64,000 bases of DNA from Rubrivivax albus (GTDB taxonomy: Bacteria > Pseudomonadota > Gammaproteobacteria > Burkholderiales > Burkholderiaceae_C): assembly GCF_004016515.1 (NCBI RefSeq), contig NZ_SACT01000001.1, forward strand, positions 1,054,001 to 1,118,000. Direction: 5' to 3'. Of this stretch, positions 10,033 to 20,167 are shown piece after piece (positions within the stretch are counted from its first letter, which is position 1; each line of letters opens with the position of its first letter). The notes beneath the pieces were generated by a model. The model saw only the letters and a list, made by a program, of their open reading frames with translations. It was not told the DNA's origin and made no database searches. Made by a program: the position numbers and the translations under genes.

Positions 10033-11698
10033 CGGCCTGGCCCGCTGCGGGGTTGGTGTTGCCACTGGCGTTCCCGGTGCGCAGCACCAGAGCGCCGGCC
10101 GCGCGCTCGCCCTGACCCAGGCGCGGCGCCGCCCAGGAAAGCGCGTATTGGCGTCGCATGTCTTCGATCGATGCGTCCCAGGTCTCCGGGTTTTCGATCT
10201 TCTGCCGATAGCGCTGCAATGTCGCTGCAGCGGTGTCGACCAGCTTGGCGTTCAACGTGCTTCGGGCAGCCTCCATCAGGCCTTCCAGGGCTCGCGACGC
10301 ATGCCCCTCCAGCACGTGGTTCATGGCCTTTTCCGACAGCGAGAGCACGTCGGCATGGCCCTGCTCCACAAGCTCCAGAAACGGCGGATGCCGCGCCACA
10401 GCCCGTGTGAGCAACTCCCCCACACTTCGCGAGGTGGAGAAGCGCCGGGCCAGTTCAAGCACGCAGGTGCCGACATCCTCGATGCACGCGCCAGCCTGAG
10501 TGAGTTCGGCCAACAGGGCCAGCAGATTGCAGGCGGCCTCGATGTCCAATGTGGCGTCGCTGCGTTGTGCGGTGAGTGTCTCGGCCAGTTCGACAGCCCG
10601 TGTCTTCTGCCCGGCGGCCATGCGTTCGAGGCTGGTCACCAGAATGACGAATCGCTCGAGCCGCTCGTTCTCCCCGCCGCGCTTGGCGAAGTGCTCCAGG
10701 TTCTCCTTGCAGCGCTGCAGTCCCTTGGCGTCCTTCAGCCCAAAGCGGGCCAGCCCCAGCACGACCAGGGACTGCATGTCGAACATCTTCGAGTTCACGC
10801 CCAGCAGCACGGCGCGGTCCAGGAGTTTCTCCGCCTCCTGCAGGTCACCGTTGTAGTAGGCCAGCAGCCCCTGCTTCTGCAGCCTGGGTATGGACCCGGG
10901 TGTCAACGAGGCCGCTTTGCGATAGGTCTCCAGCGCCTCGTCGAAGCGGCCCTGCTCGACCTGTACCCGCCCCATCACGTCCCAGGCGTCGGCGTAGTCG
11001 GGCTCGCTGGACAGCAGGGTCTCGAGTGACTTGCGGGCCTGATTCAACTGCCCGGCATCCACCTGGGTACGGGCGACCCCAAGCCTCGCCCACGGAACGG
11101 CACGGGATTCGATGATGGCCTCGTAGAGCTTGGCCGCAATGTCGTGACGGGACAGGCGAAGCAGCAGTTCTGCACCCAGCCGGGCGGCGTAAAGCCAGTA
11201 CTCGCCCTGTTCGCGATACCGCTTGAGGCAAAGTGCCGCAGCCAGTTCGAGTTCGCCGGCTTCCATCGCCGCGAAGATCTGGGACAGTGACCGCTTGCGG
11301 TGGCGGGCATGGCGAAGTCGCTCACACAGCGTCGACGCCGCGTACGGCTTGAGCAAGTAGGAGTCGAGCGCCGATTCCGCCGCCTCGGCCACATGTTCGT
11401 AGCGCGCTTCGCCGGTGACCATCACGAACACCGTGTCGTAGGGCAGCAGGTTGGCTCGCCTCAGGTCTTCCAGGAGTTCCTGCCCGGTCATGTCCTCGCC
11501 GGGAAACACCTGCTCGCAGACCACGATGTCGAAACGCTGGGTTTCCAGTCGCCGTCGACCGTCCGACAGTCGCGGTGCCTGCACGATGTTGGGCACGCCG
11601 AGATCCCGCAACTGCGCGGTGATGATGCTGCGCGAGGACGGGTTGCCGTCGATGACCAGAGCATGGGCTCGGTCGATGTCCTTGTCCAGCATCATCAT
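9989..11698 (-). CDS. Degenerate receiver-TPR protein (paralogue 1)
   Basis: A 569-residue protein with an N-terminal CheY-like receiver (about residues 10-130) and a long TPR/helical region (about 150-540), ending in a low-complexity Ala/Pro tail. In the receiver the phospho-accepting Asp is replaced by Glu (Glu62 in I-V-V-C-E-Q-V-F-P), while the acidic-pocket Asp17, Thr95 and the switch Lys117 (Y-L-L-K-P-Y) are kept. It is therefore probably not phosphorylated in the usual way and may be locked in an active-like state. No output DNA-binding domain exists, so TPR-mediated protein contacts are the likely output. Its start overlaps the stop of the upstream paralogue by four bases (ATGA). Function unknown. 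Confidence 0.85.
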   Translation of the reverse strand: MMMLDKDIDRAHALVIDGNPSSRSIITAQLRDLGVPNIVQAPRLSDGRRRLETQRFDIVVCEQVFPGEDMTGQELLEDLRRANLLPYDTVFVMVTGEARYEHVAEAAESALDSYLLKPYAASTLCERLRHARHRKRSLSQIFAAMEAGELELAAALCLKRYREQGEYWLYAARLGAELLLRLSRHDIAAKLYEAIIESRAVPWARLGVARTQVDAGQLNQARKSLETLLSSEPDYADAWDVMGRVQVEQGRFDEALETYRKAASLTPGSIPRLQKQGLLAYYNGDLQEAEKLLDRAVLLGVNSKMFDMQSLVVLGLARFGLKDAKGLQRCKENLEHFAKRGGENERLERFVILVTSLERMAAGQKTRAVELAETLTAQRSDATLDIEAACNLLALLAELTQAGACIEDVGTCVLELARRFSTSRSVGELLTRAVARHPPFLELVEQGHADVLSLSEKAMNHVLEGHASRALEGLMEAARSTLNAKLVDTAAATLQRYRQKIENPETWDASIEDMRRQYALSWAAPRLGQGERAAGALVLRTGNASGNTNPAAGQAVRTDSPAPAVSPAA

Positions 11699-13431
11699 GC
11701 GGACGGCCTCCGTCGCGTCACCGCCGGCTGGCCTCTCAGGGCCAGCGCACCCGGCGGGCGCCGGGCCCGCATCACGCCGGCCAGGTGGGTCACCGGACGG
11801 CAGTAGCGCTCCTGCAACTGGCTGATCAGGTCCAGCATCGCGTCAGCGTCCTCCAGAGCCGCACGATGCCGGACGGCGATCATGGCTGCCATGTCGATGA
11901 GCTTGGCGTTCAAGGTCGCCCGGCCGCGCTCGAGCAGCAGCTTGATCGCCTGCCGGGGCCGCTGGCGTGCCGACATCGCCACTGCGCGTTCGGCGATGCC
12001 GTGGATCTCGGCGTGGGCCGTCAGGATGATTTCCGCCGTCTGCGGGTCGCGGCCTGCAGCCATGACCAGGATGTCGCTGACCACACGCGACACGCAGCAC
12101 CGCCGCGCCAGGTCCTGCCGCAGGCTGGTGAGTTCGGGTTCATGCCGAAGATCTGCAGGCATCCGGGCTGCCAGCGCCAGCAGGAGCGTAGCTGCCTCGA
12201 CGTCGAAACTGTCGCTTCGGTGCTCGCCCGCCAGCCGCTGGAAGCCTGCTCTGGCCGCGGCCATGTCGCCGTTGCCCAGGGCCTCCAACGTCAGCGGCAC
12301 CAGGGTCATCCGACGCAGCCGAGCCGAACCCGGGTGCCTGCGCTGGAACGCCTGCAACTGTTCCAGTGCCCGGCTCACCGCCTTGGCCTGGCCCAGATCG
12401 TGCCCGCAGAGGGCCAGCAGCGCCAGGGTCAGGGCGTCGAAGAGCCTGGACTCGAGGCCCAGGGCCACCACACGCTCGAGGCAGCGCAGGGCTTCCTCGC
12501 TCGCGCCAGCATAAAAGGCCAGCGTGCCGTTGTGCTGCTGCCGGAGCAGGCAGCCCGGCGTGAGTCGCGATGCCGTGCGGTAGGTCTCCAGTGCGCCGGC
12601 GAACTCGCCCTGGTCGACCTGCAGCATGCCCAGCACATCGTAGGCGTCGGCATAGTCGGGTGAGTCCTTGACCAGCGTCTCGATCTCGCGGCGTGCCAGG
12701 GCCGTCTCGCCGCGCGCCGCACGGGCGCGTGACAATGCCAACCGGGCCCACCCCATCGTCGAGTCCTCTGCCAGGCTCTGGAGCAGATCCACTGCCTCGT
12801 CAAGCCGTTCAGCCTGCAGCAGCAGTTCTGCCGCCAGCCGGGCGCACAGGCGCCAGTAGCTGCCCTTGGCGGTCACGCGGGCCATGGCCAGCTCGATCGC
12901 ATGATCCGTACGGCCAGCCTCCACCGCCGCATACACATCGGCCAGGGCCTGTTTGCGGCGGCGTGCCTCGTGTACGCGGTCGGACAAGTTCTGGGTGCTG
13001 TAGGGGCGAAGCAGGTAGCCGTCAACCACCGATTCCGCGGCTTCGCGCACAGCGCCGTAATCGGCCTCCGCGGTCACCATGATGAACGCCGTACCGTAGG
13101 GCAGCAGCCGCTCGCGGCGCAGTTCTTCCAGCAGGTCGTGCCCCGACTCGTCCGGGTCGGGGAAACTGGCCTCGCAGAAGACGAAATCGTAGGCGCCGCG
13201 CTCGAGCAGTACCCGGGCGTCGGACGGGCAGGCCGCGTGCTTCACCATGCCCACGCCGATGTCACGCAACTGTGCCATCAGCAGGCTGCGCGAGCCTGGT
13301 TGCCCGTCAACGACGAGGGCTCGCGTTGCCGAGATATCGCGCTGGACCGGTGCAGCCTGTGCTGGCGGCGCCTTGGCAGGGGCTACCAGCTCGATGCTGA
13401 AGTCGTAGGACAGGGCGGAAGGCGATTCCAT
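11695..13431 (-). CDS. Degenerate receiver-TPR protein (paralogue 2)
   Basis: A 578-residue paralogue of the downstream gene with the same layout: a Pro/Ala-rich N-terminal tail (about 1-30), a receiver (about 35-155) and TPRs. It has diverged further: the acceptor Asp is again Glu (Glu87 in F-V-F-C-E-A-S-F-P) and the switch Lys is Arg (Arg142 in Y-L-L-R-P-Y), whereas Thr120 remains. The conserved C-terminal block around R-A-T-L-N-A-K-L-I-D-M-A-A is shared by both copies. The pair is translationally coupled and probably forms a complex. No nearby histidine kinase of matching type is seen. No gene name is known to me. Confidence 0.84.
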   Translation of the reverse strand: MESPSALSYDFSIELVAPAKAPPAQAAPVQRDISATRALVVDGQPGSRSLLMAQLRDIGVGMVKHAACPSDARVLLERGAYDFVFCEASFPDPDESGHDLLEELRRERLLPYGTAFIMVTAEADYGAVREAAESVVDGYLLRPYSTQNLSDRVHEARRRKQALADVYAAVEAGRTDHAIELAMARVTAKGSYWRLCARLAAELLLQAERLDEAVDLLQSLAEDSTMGWARLALSRARAARGETALARREIETLVKDSPDYADAYDVLGMLQVDQGEFAGALETYRTASRLTPGCLLRQQHNGTLAFYAGASEEALRCLERVVALGLESRLFDALTLALLALCGHDLGQAKAVSRALEQLQAFQRRHPGSARLRRMTLVPLTLEALGNGDMAAARAGFQRLAGEHRSDSFDVEAATLLLALAARMPADLRHEPELTSLRQDLARRCCVSRVVSDILVMAAGRDPQTAEIILTAHAEIHGIAERAVAMSARQRPRQAIKLLLERGRATLNAKLIDMAAMIAVRHRAALEDADAMLDLISQLQERYCRPVTHLAGVMRARRPPGALALRGQPAVTRRRPSA

Positions 13432-13548
13432 CCTATCGATCTCGGCGTGGCACGCGGGAACTTAAGCAACTCCGTTGCCGCGTCGGCCGTCCAGTCGGCG
13501 TCGGCTATGCGGGCGGCCGGGCCTGCGTGGACCCCGCCAGCCTCCCGC

Positions 13549-14697
13549 CTACTTGAACAGGTCCTTGACGCGGTCCGTCCAGCTCTTGGCGTTGGGCGAG
13601 TGGCGGTCGCCCGCCTTGCTGAAGGACTCTTCCAGTTCCTTCAGCAGCTTGCGCTGGTGCTCGGTCAGCTTGACCGGCGTCTCCACCGTCACGTGGCAGT
13701 ACAGGTCGCCCGGGTAGCTGGAGCGGATGCCCTTGATGCCCTTGCCGCGCAGGCGGAAGGTCTTGCCGTGCTGGGTGCCTTCGGGCAGGTCGATCTCGGC
13801 CTTGCCGCCCAGCGTGGGCACCTCGATGGTGCCGCCCAGCGCCGCCGTGGTCAGGCCCACGGGCACCGTGCAGTGCAGGTCGTCGCCGTCACGCTCGAAG
13901 ACCTCGTGGGCCTTCATGCGGATCTCGATGTACAGGTCGCCAGGCGGGCCGCCGTTGGTGCCCGGCTCGCCGTTGCCGGCCGAGCGGATGCGCATGCCCT
14001 CGTTGATGCCGGCGGGGATCTTCACCTCCAGCGTCTTCTGGCGCTTGATCTTGCCGGCGCCATGGCAGCTGGGGCAGGGCTCGGGGATGATCTTGCCGGT
14101 GCCGTGGCAGTGCGGGCAGGTCTGCTGGATGCTGAAGAAGCCCTGGCGCAGGTGCACCGTGCCGCTGCCGTTGCAGCTGGGGCAGGTCTTGGGCTGGGTG
14201 CCGGGCTTGGCACCGCTGCCGTGGCAGGTGTCGCAGCTGTCCCAGCTGGGGATGCGGATCTGCGTGTCCTTGCCGTGGGCCGCCTCCTCCAGCGTGATCT
14301 CCATCGCGTAGCTCAGGTCGGCACCGCGGTAGACCTGCTGGCCGCCGCCACCGCGCCGGCCGCCACCCTGGCCGCCGAAGATGTCGCCGAAGATGTCGCC
14401 GAAGGCCTCGGCGAAGCCGCCGAAGCCCTCCGGCCCCGGGCCGCCGCGGCCGCCGCCCATGTTGGGGTCCACGCCGGCGTGGCCGTACTGGTCGTAGGCC
14501 GCTCGCTTCTGGGGCTCGGAAAGGATCTCGTAGGCCTCCTTGGCCTCCTTGAACTTCTCCTCGGCCTTCTTGGCGTCGTCACCCTGGTTGCGGTCAGGGT
14601 GGTGCTTCATGGCCAGCTTGCGGTAGGCCTTCTTGATGTCGTCCTCGGAGGCGTTCTTCGGCACGCCGAGGATGTCGTAGTAGTCGCGTTTGGCCAT
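13549..14697 (-). CDS. dnaJ: Chaperone protein DnaJ (Hsp40)
   Basis: A 382-residue co-chaperone that delivers unfolded clients to DnaK and stimulates its ATPase. The J domain carries HPD in H-H-P-D-R-N-Q (about residue 33), followed by a Gly/Phe-rich linker and four CxxCxGxG zinc repeats ([32 protein letters not shown]), then the C-terminal substrate domains. Last gene of grpE-dnaK-dnaJ. The 116-base gap after dnaK contains a GC hairpin (about 14790-14810) that could attenuate read-through. Confidence 0.98.
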   Translation of the reverse strand: MAKRDYYDILGVPKNASEDDIKKAYRKLAMKHHPDRNQGDDAKKAEEKFKEAKEAYEILSEPQKRAAYDQYGHAGVDPNMGGGRGGPGPEGFGGFAEAFGDIFGDIFGGQGGGRRGGGGQQVYRGADLSYAMEITLEEAAHGKDTQIRIPSWDSCDTCHGSGAKPGTQPKTCPSCNGSGTVHLRQGFFSIQQTCPHCHGTGKIIPEPCPSCHGAGKIKRQKTLEVKIPAGINEGMRIRSAGNGEPGTNGGPPGDLYIEIRMKAHEVFERDGDDLHCTVPVGLTTAALGGTIEVPTLGGKAEIDLPEGTQHGKTFRLRGKGIKGIRSSYPGDLYCHVTVETPVKLTEHQRKLLKELEESFSKAGDRHSPNAKSWTDRVKDLFK

Positions 14698-14813
14698 CAG
14701 TGGGTCCGTATCCTGGAAACGCTGGAAGTGAAACCGCCGCGCCGGGCGTCAGGCGAGGCCTGGCGCGCGGTCGCGGCGCAGAGCGGGGGCGGGCCGGTGG
14801 CCCGCCGGCCACG

Positions 14814-16754
<1,941 letters not shown>

Positions 16755-16792
16755 GTTGTGTGGCTCCTGAAGCTGGAATTCGGTTGTCTGGA

Positions 16793-16820
16793 AGTTGTGG
16801 ATAAGTCGTCCGGTTTCAAG
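16793..16820 (-). promoter_or_regulatory. Sigma-32 promoter of dnaK
   Basis: On the minus strand a perfect heat-shock -35 element CTTGAAA (16820-16814) is followed after 13 bases by CCACAACT (16800-16793), a fair match to the -10 consensus CCCCATNT. It sits about 40 bases before the dnaK start. Confidence 0.7.
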
Positions 16821-16840
16821 TCACCGGACGCTGATGTCGA

Positions 16841-17413
16841 TCATTTCGGCGCGGCCACCGTGACCAGGGCCGGGCGCAGCACGCGGTCGGCGATCAGGTA
16901 GCCCTTCTGCAGCACGGCCACCACGGTGTTGGCCTCCTGCTCGGCCGGCACCATGCTGATGGCCTGGTGGTGGTGGGGGTCGAACCTGGTGCCGGCCGGC
17001 GGGGCGATGGGCACCACCTTGTGGCGCTCCAGCGCGGCGAGCAACTGGCGCAGCGTGGCGTGCACGCCTTCGAGCACCTGGGCGGCCGTGGCATCCGGGA
17101 TGGCGATGGCGGCCTCCAGGCTGTCGGTCACCGGCAGCAGGCTCTCGGCGAAGGACTCGACGGCGAACTTGCGCGCCTTGGCCATCTCCTCGTCGGCCCG
17201 GCGGCGGGTGTTCTCGGCCTCGGCCTTGGCGCGCAGGTAGGCGTCGGCCACCTCGGCATGCTTGGCCTGCAGGGCGGCCAGTTCGGCCGCGGGATCGGAG
17301 GTCGTCGCGCCGGCGGCGGCGTCGTCGGGGGCGGCCGTGCCCTGCGGGTCGGCGGTCTGGGGGTCTTGGGGGTGCATGTCGGAGGCGGTGTCGGAGGAAG
17401 GCTGCGCGGTCAT
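16841..17413 (-). CDS. grpE: Nucleotide exchange factor GrpE
   Basis: GrpE releases ADP from DnaK and acts as a thermosensor. The protein (190 residues from this start) has an acidic, Ala/Asp/Pro-rich N-terminus, a long coiled coil ([16 protein letters not shown]), and the family C-terminus with F-D-P-H-H-H-Q-A-I and [21 protein letters not shown]. An ATG four codons earlier (17425) is rejected because it forms part of the -10 element of the heat-shock promoter. ATG 17413 lies only a few bases after the predicted transcription start and has no Shine-Dalgarno sequence. Confidence 0.95.
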   Translation of the reverse strand: MTAQPSSDTASDMHPQDPQTADPQGTAAPDDAAAGATTSDPAAELAALQAKHAEVADAYLRAKAEAENTRRRADEEMAKARKFAVESFAESLLPVTDSLEAAIAIPDATAAQVLEGVHATLRQLLAALERHKVVPIAPPAGTRFDPHHHQAISMVPAEQEANTVVAVLQKGYLIADRVLRPALVTVAAPK

Positions 17414-17421
17414 GCCCGGGC

Positions 17422-17449
17422 ACATGGGGGCGCTTGCCGGGGTTTCAAG
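17422..17449 (-). promoter_or_regulatory. Sigma-32 promoter of grpE (perfect consensus)
   Basis: Minus-strand CTTGAAA (17449-17443), a 13-base spacer and CCCCATGT (17429-17422) match the RpoH consensus CTTGAAA-N11-15-CCCCATNT at every defined position. Transcription should begin near 17416, almost at the grpE start codon. Confidence 0.85.
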
Positions 17450-17494
17450 AGGGGTCTTTGCGCCGGCGCGGGCCGGGCAGCGACCGGGGCGGGG

Positions 17495-17914
17495 TCAGTC
17501 GTCGTCGAGCGAGGCGCTCCAGCGTTGCCAGCTGCGCAGCTCGCGTCCCTCGCGCTTGGTGGGCCGGCCCTGGGCGATGGCCTGGGCCGGCTCGGCCGCC
17601 AGGCGTCGCGTCTCGGCCGCCTTGGCCCGGTTGGCCAGGCTCTCGGCCGTTTCGGTGTACAGCCCCTGGGCCAGTGGCGCGGGGCCGCGCACGGCCGACA
17701 GCGCCACCACCGCCACGCAGCGCCAGACCTGGTCCTGGCGCATCTCCACCAGGTCACCCGCCTTCAGCTCCCGCGCCGGCTTGGCCGGCTGGCCGTTGAC
17801 GCGCACGCGGCCCTTGTCCACCTCGTCGGCGGCCAGGGCGCGGGTCTTGTAGAAGCGGGCGGCCCAGAGCCACTTGTCCAGGCGCAGGCGGTCGGTCAGC
17901 GGCAGTTCGGTCAT
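17495..17914 (-). CDS. hslR: Heat-shock protein Hsp15 (S4-domain RNA-binding)
   Basis: A 139-residue homologue of Hsp15, which binds stalled 50S subunits carrying nascent chains and helps recycle them. The S4 domain occupies the first ~65 residues (L-R-L-D-K-W-L-W-A-A-R-F-Y-K-T-R, then G-R-V-R-V-N-G-Q-P-A-K-P) and the tail is basic (G-R-P-T-K-R-E-G-R). ATG 17914 overlaps the stop of the upstream histidine kinase gene by four bases, so it is cotranscribed with tctDE, and it is followed directly by the heat-shock grpE promoter. Confidence 0.92.
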   Translation of the reverse strand: MTELPLTDRLRLDKWLWAARFYKTRALAADEVDKGRVRVNGQPAKPARELKAGDLVEMRQDQVWRCVAVVALSAVRGPAPLAQGLYTETAESLANRAKAAETRRLAAEPAQAIAQGRPTKREGRELRSWQRWSASLDDD

Positions 17915-19386
17915 GCGGTGGGGGCGGCGGCCAGCGGCAGGCGGACGATCGCGTCCAGCCCCACCACCTTGCCGTGCTCCCGCCGATTGTCCAACGTCAG
18001 CGTGCCGCCCAGCGTCTCCACGATCTGACGGCAGATGGCCAGCCCCAGCCCGCTGCCCGCTGTGCCGCCGCTGGCCGCCAGCGGTGTGCCGCTGCCGGCA
18101 CCGGCCACGAACGGCTGGAACAGGCGGTCGCCCAGCGCCGGGTCGAGGCCCGGGCCCTGGTCGGCCAGCGTCAGCGCGGCGTGGCGCCCGTCGGCCACCA
18201 GGCTCAGCGTCAGCGGCGCGCCATCGGGCGAGTGCCGGATCGCGTTGTGCAGCAGGTTGCGCAGCAGCTCCCGCAGCATCCACTCGTGCGCCCGCACCGG
18301 CGCCGGCTGGGTCTCCACGGCCAGCGCGATGTCGCGTGCCGCGGCCAGCGGGGCCAGGTCCAGCGCCACGTCGCGCGCCACGGCCGCCAGGTCCACCAGG
18401 CCGGCATCGCCCTGCTGGCGGAGTTGCTCCACCTTGGCCAGCGCCAGCATCTGGTTGGCCAGGGCAATGGCACCGTCCACCGTGTGCGCCATCTCGTCGA
18501 GGGCACGCTCCGGCGGCAGGTCGCCGCGCCGGGCCGACTGCAGCTGTGTTTTCAGCACCGCCAGCGGCGTGCGCAGCTGGTGCGACGCGTCGCGCACGAA
18601 GCGCTGCTGGTGGGCCAGCAGGTGGTCCAGCCGCTGCATCACGTGGTTGGTGGCGTCCAGCAGCGGCGTCAGTTCCCGCGGCGCCTGTTCGGCGTCGATC
18701 GGCGTCAGGTCGCCGGCGGGGCGGTGGTCGATGGCCGCGCCCAGGTCGCGCACCGGGCGCGTGGCGCGCTGCACCACCCACAGCACCACCACCGCGATGA
18801 GGCCCAGCAGCAGGGCCTGCCGCCACGCGGTGTCGAACAGGATCTGCCGGGCCAGCGCCTGCCGCAGTTCCAGCGTCTCGGCCACCTGCACGGTGGCCAT
18901 GCCCTGGGCCTCGGCGCTGGCCACCGGCTGCAGCAGCACGGCCATGCGCACCGGCTCGTCGCGGTAGAACTCGTCGTAGAAGTGCACCAGCGCGGCGTAG
19001 ACGCCGCGGTCGGGCAGGCGGCGGTCGGGCGGGGGCAGGTCGTCGAAGCCGGAAACGACCTCGCCGGCGAAGCCCAGCACGCGGTAGTACAGCCGGCTGC
19101 GGCTGTCGGCCTCGAAGGCCTCCAGCGCGGAGTAGGGCACGGACGCAACGACCCGCGGCGCGCCGCCATCGGCCGCGGCGGCGAGCGCCAGTTGCTCGCC
19201 CAGCGACTTGGCCGTGGCCAGCAGCGTGCGGTCGTAGGCGGTGTCGGCAGCGGCCAGGGCCTGCCGGTAGAGCATCACCGTGTTGAGCGCGACCACGGCC
19301 ACCGTGGGCACCAGGATGCCCAGCAGCAACTGGCGCCGCAGGGATGGCCGGTGGCGCTTCAGGCGTTGGGTCACGCGTCGATTCAC
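17911..19386 (-). CDS. tctE: Sensor histidine kinase, TctE type
   Basis: A 491-residue membrane kinase. A basic N-terminus and first helix (about residues 15-38) precede a periplasmic sensor domain of ~150 residues, a second helix (about 170-190), HAMP-like linker, the phospho-accepting H box D-A-S-H-Q-L-R-T-P-L-A, the N box L-R-N-L-L-H-N-A-I-R-H, and G boxes D-Q-G-P-G-L and G-S-G-L-G-L-A. The start is GTG 19386, overlapping the stop of the regulator gene (GTGA). Adjacent to a divergent tctCBA transporter, so the likely stimulus is a tricarboxylate such as citrate. Confidence 0.88.
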   Translation of the reverse strand: MNRRVTQRLKRHRPSLRRQLLLGILVPTVAVVALNTVMLYRQALAAADTAYDRTLLATAKSLGEQLALAAAADGGAPRVVASVPYSALEAFEADSRSRLYYRVLGFAGEVVSGFDDLPPPDRRLPDRGVYAALVHFYDEFYRDEPVRMAVLLQPVASAEAQGMATVQVAETLELRQALARQILFDTAWRQALLLGLIAVVVLWVVQRATRPVRDLGAAIDHRPAGDLTPIDAEQAPRELTPLLDATNHVMQRLDHLLAHQQRFVRDASHQLRTPLAVLKTQLQSARRGDLPPERALDEMAHTVDGAIALANQMLALAKVEQLRQQGDAGLVDLAAVARDVALDLAPLAAARDIALAVETQPAPVRAHEWMLRELLRNLLHNAIRHSPDGAPLTLSLVADGRHAALTLADQGPGLDPALGDRLFQPFVAGAGSGTPLAASGGTAGSGLGLAICRQIVETLGGTLTLDNRREHGKVVGLDAIVRLPLAAAPTA

Positions 19387-20054
19387 GCCGCAGTCTTCAG
19401 CAGGTAGCCCAGGCCGCGCAGTGTCACCAGCTGCACCGGCAGGTCGGCCAGCTTGCGCCGCAGCCGGTAGGCCACCACCTCCACCGCCTCGGGCTGCACC
19501 TCGGCATCGCCGGGGAACACGAGTTCCAGCAGCCGCTCCTTGGCCACCGCCTGGCCAGGCCGGCTCAGCAGGGCTCGCAGCATGGCGGCCTCGCGCTGGG
19601 TGAGTTCCAGCGGCTGCCCGCCATGCAGCACGGCGCCGGACTCGGCGTCCACGTGCAGGCCGCCGAAGCGCGGTGCGGCATCGGTCCCGGCCGGGTTGCC
19701 GCGACGCGCGAGCGCGCGCACGCGCGCTTCCAGTTCGTCGAGGTCGAAGGGCTTGGCCAGGTAGTCGTCGGCGCCGGTGTTCAGGCCCAGGATGCGGTCG
19801 CCCACGGTGCCGCGGGCGGTGAGGATCAGCACCGGGGTGCGCAGCCCGTCGGCCCGTGCCTGGCTCAGCACCTGCAGGCCGTCCAGGCCGGGCAGGCTGA
19901 GGTCCAGCAGCACCACGTCGGGCAGGCTCGCGCGCCAGCGGTCGAGCGCACGCGCGCCGTCGCCGCACAGCAGCACCTGCATGCCGCGGCGCTCGAAGCT
20001 GCGCTGCAGCGTGGCCTGCATCGCCGGGTTGTCCTCCACCAACAGCAGCTTCAT
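19383..20054 (-). CDS. tctD: Response regulator, TctD type (OmpR family)
   Basis: A 223-residue OmpR/PhoB-type regulator: receiver with the phospho-acceptor Asp51 (V-V-L-L-D-L-S-L-P) and switch Lys in Y-L-A-K-P-F, then a winged-helix DNA-binding domain (about residues 125-220, with E-V-V-A-Y-R-L-R-R-K-L). It pairs with the overlapping kinase gene and probably activates the divergent tctCBA operon through the 113-base intergenic region 20055-20167. QseB-like regulators look similar; the transporter context favours TctD. Confidence 0.88.
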   Translation of the reverse strand: MKLLLVEDNPAMQATLQRSFERRGMQVLLCGDGARALDRWRASLPDVVLLDLSLPGLDGLQVLSQARADGLRTPVLILTARGTVGDRILGLNTGADDYLAKPFDLDELEARVRALARRGNPAGTDAAPRFGGLHVDAESGAVLHGGQPLELTQREAAMLRALLSRPGQAVAKERLLELVFPGDAEVQPEAVEVVAYRLRRKLADLPVQLVTLRGLGYLLKTAA

Positions 20055-20167
20055 GGCGGCCGGATCATAGGCGGCAGCGGGTAATCCCCAGGGCCGTGGA
20101 CAGCCGATTGACAGGCTCGCTGTCGAGCATCGTGGCCATCACGGTTCCTGCAACGAGGAGACAACCC

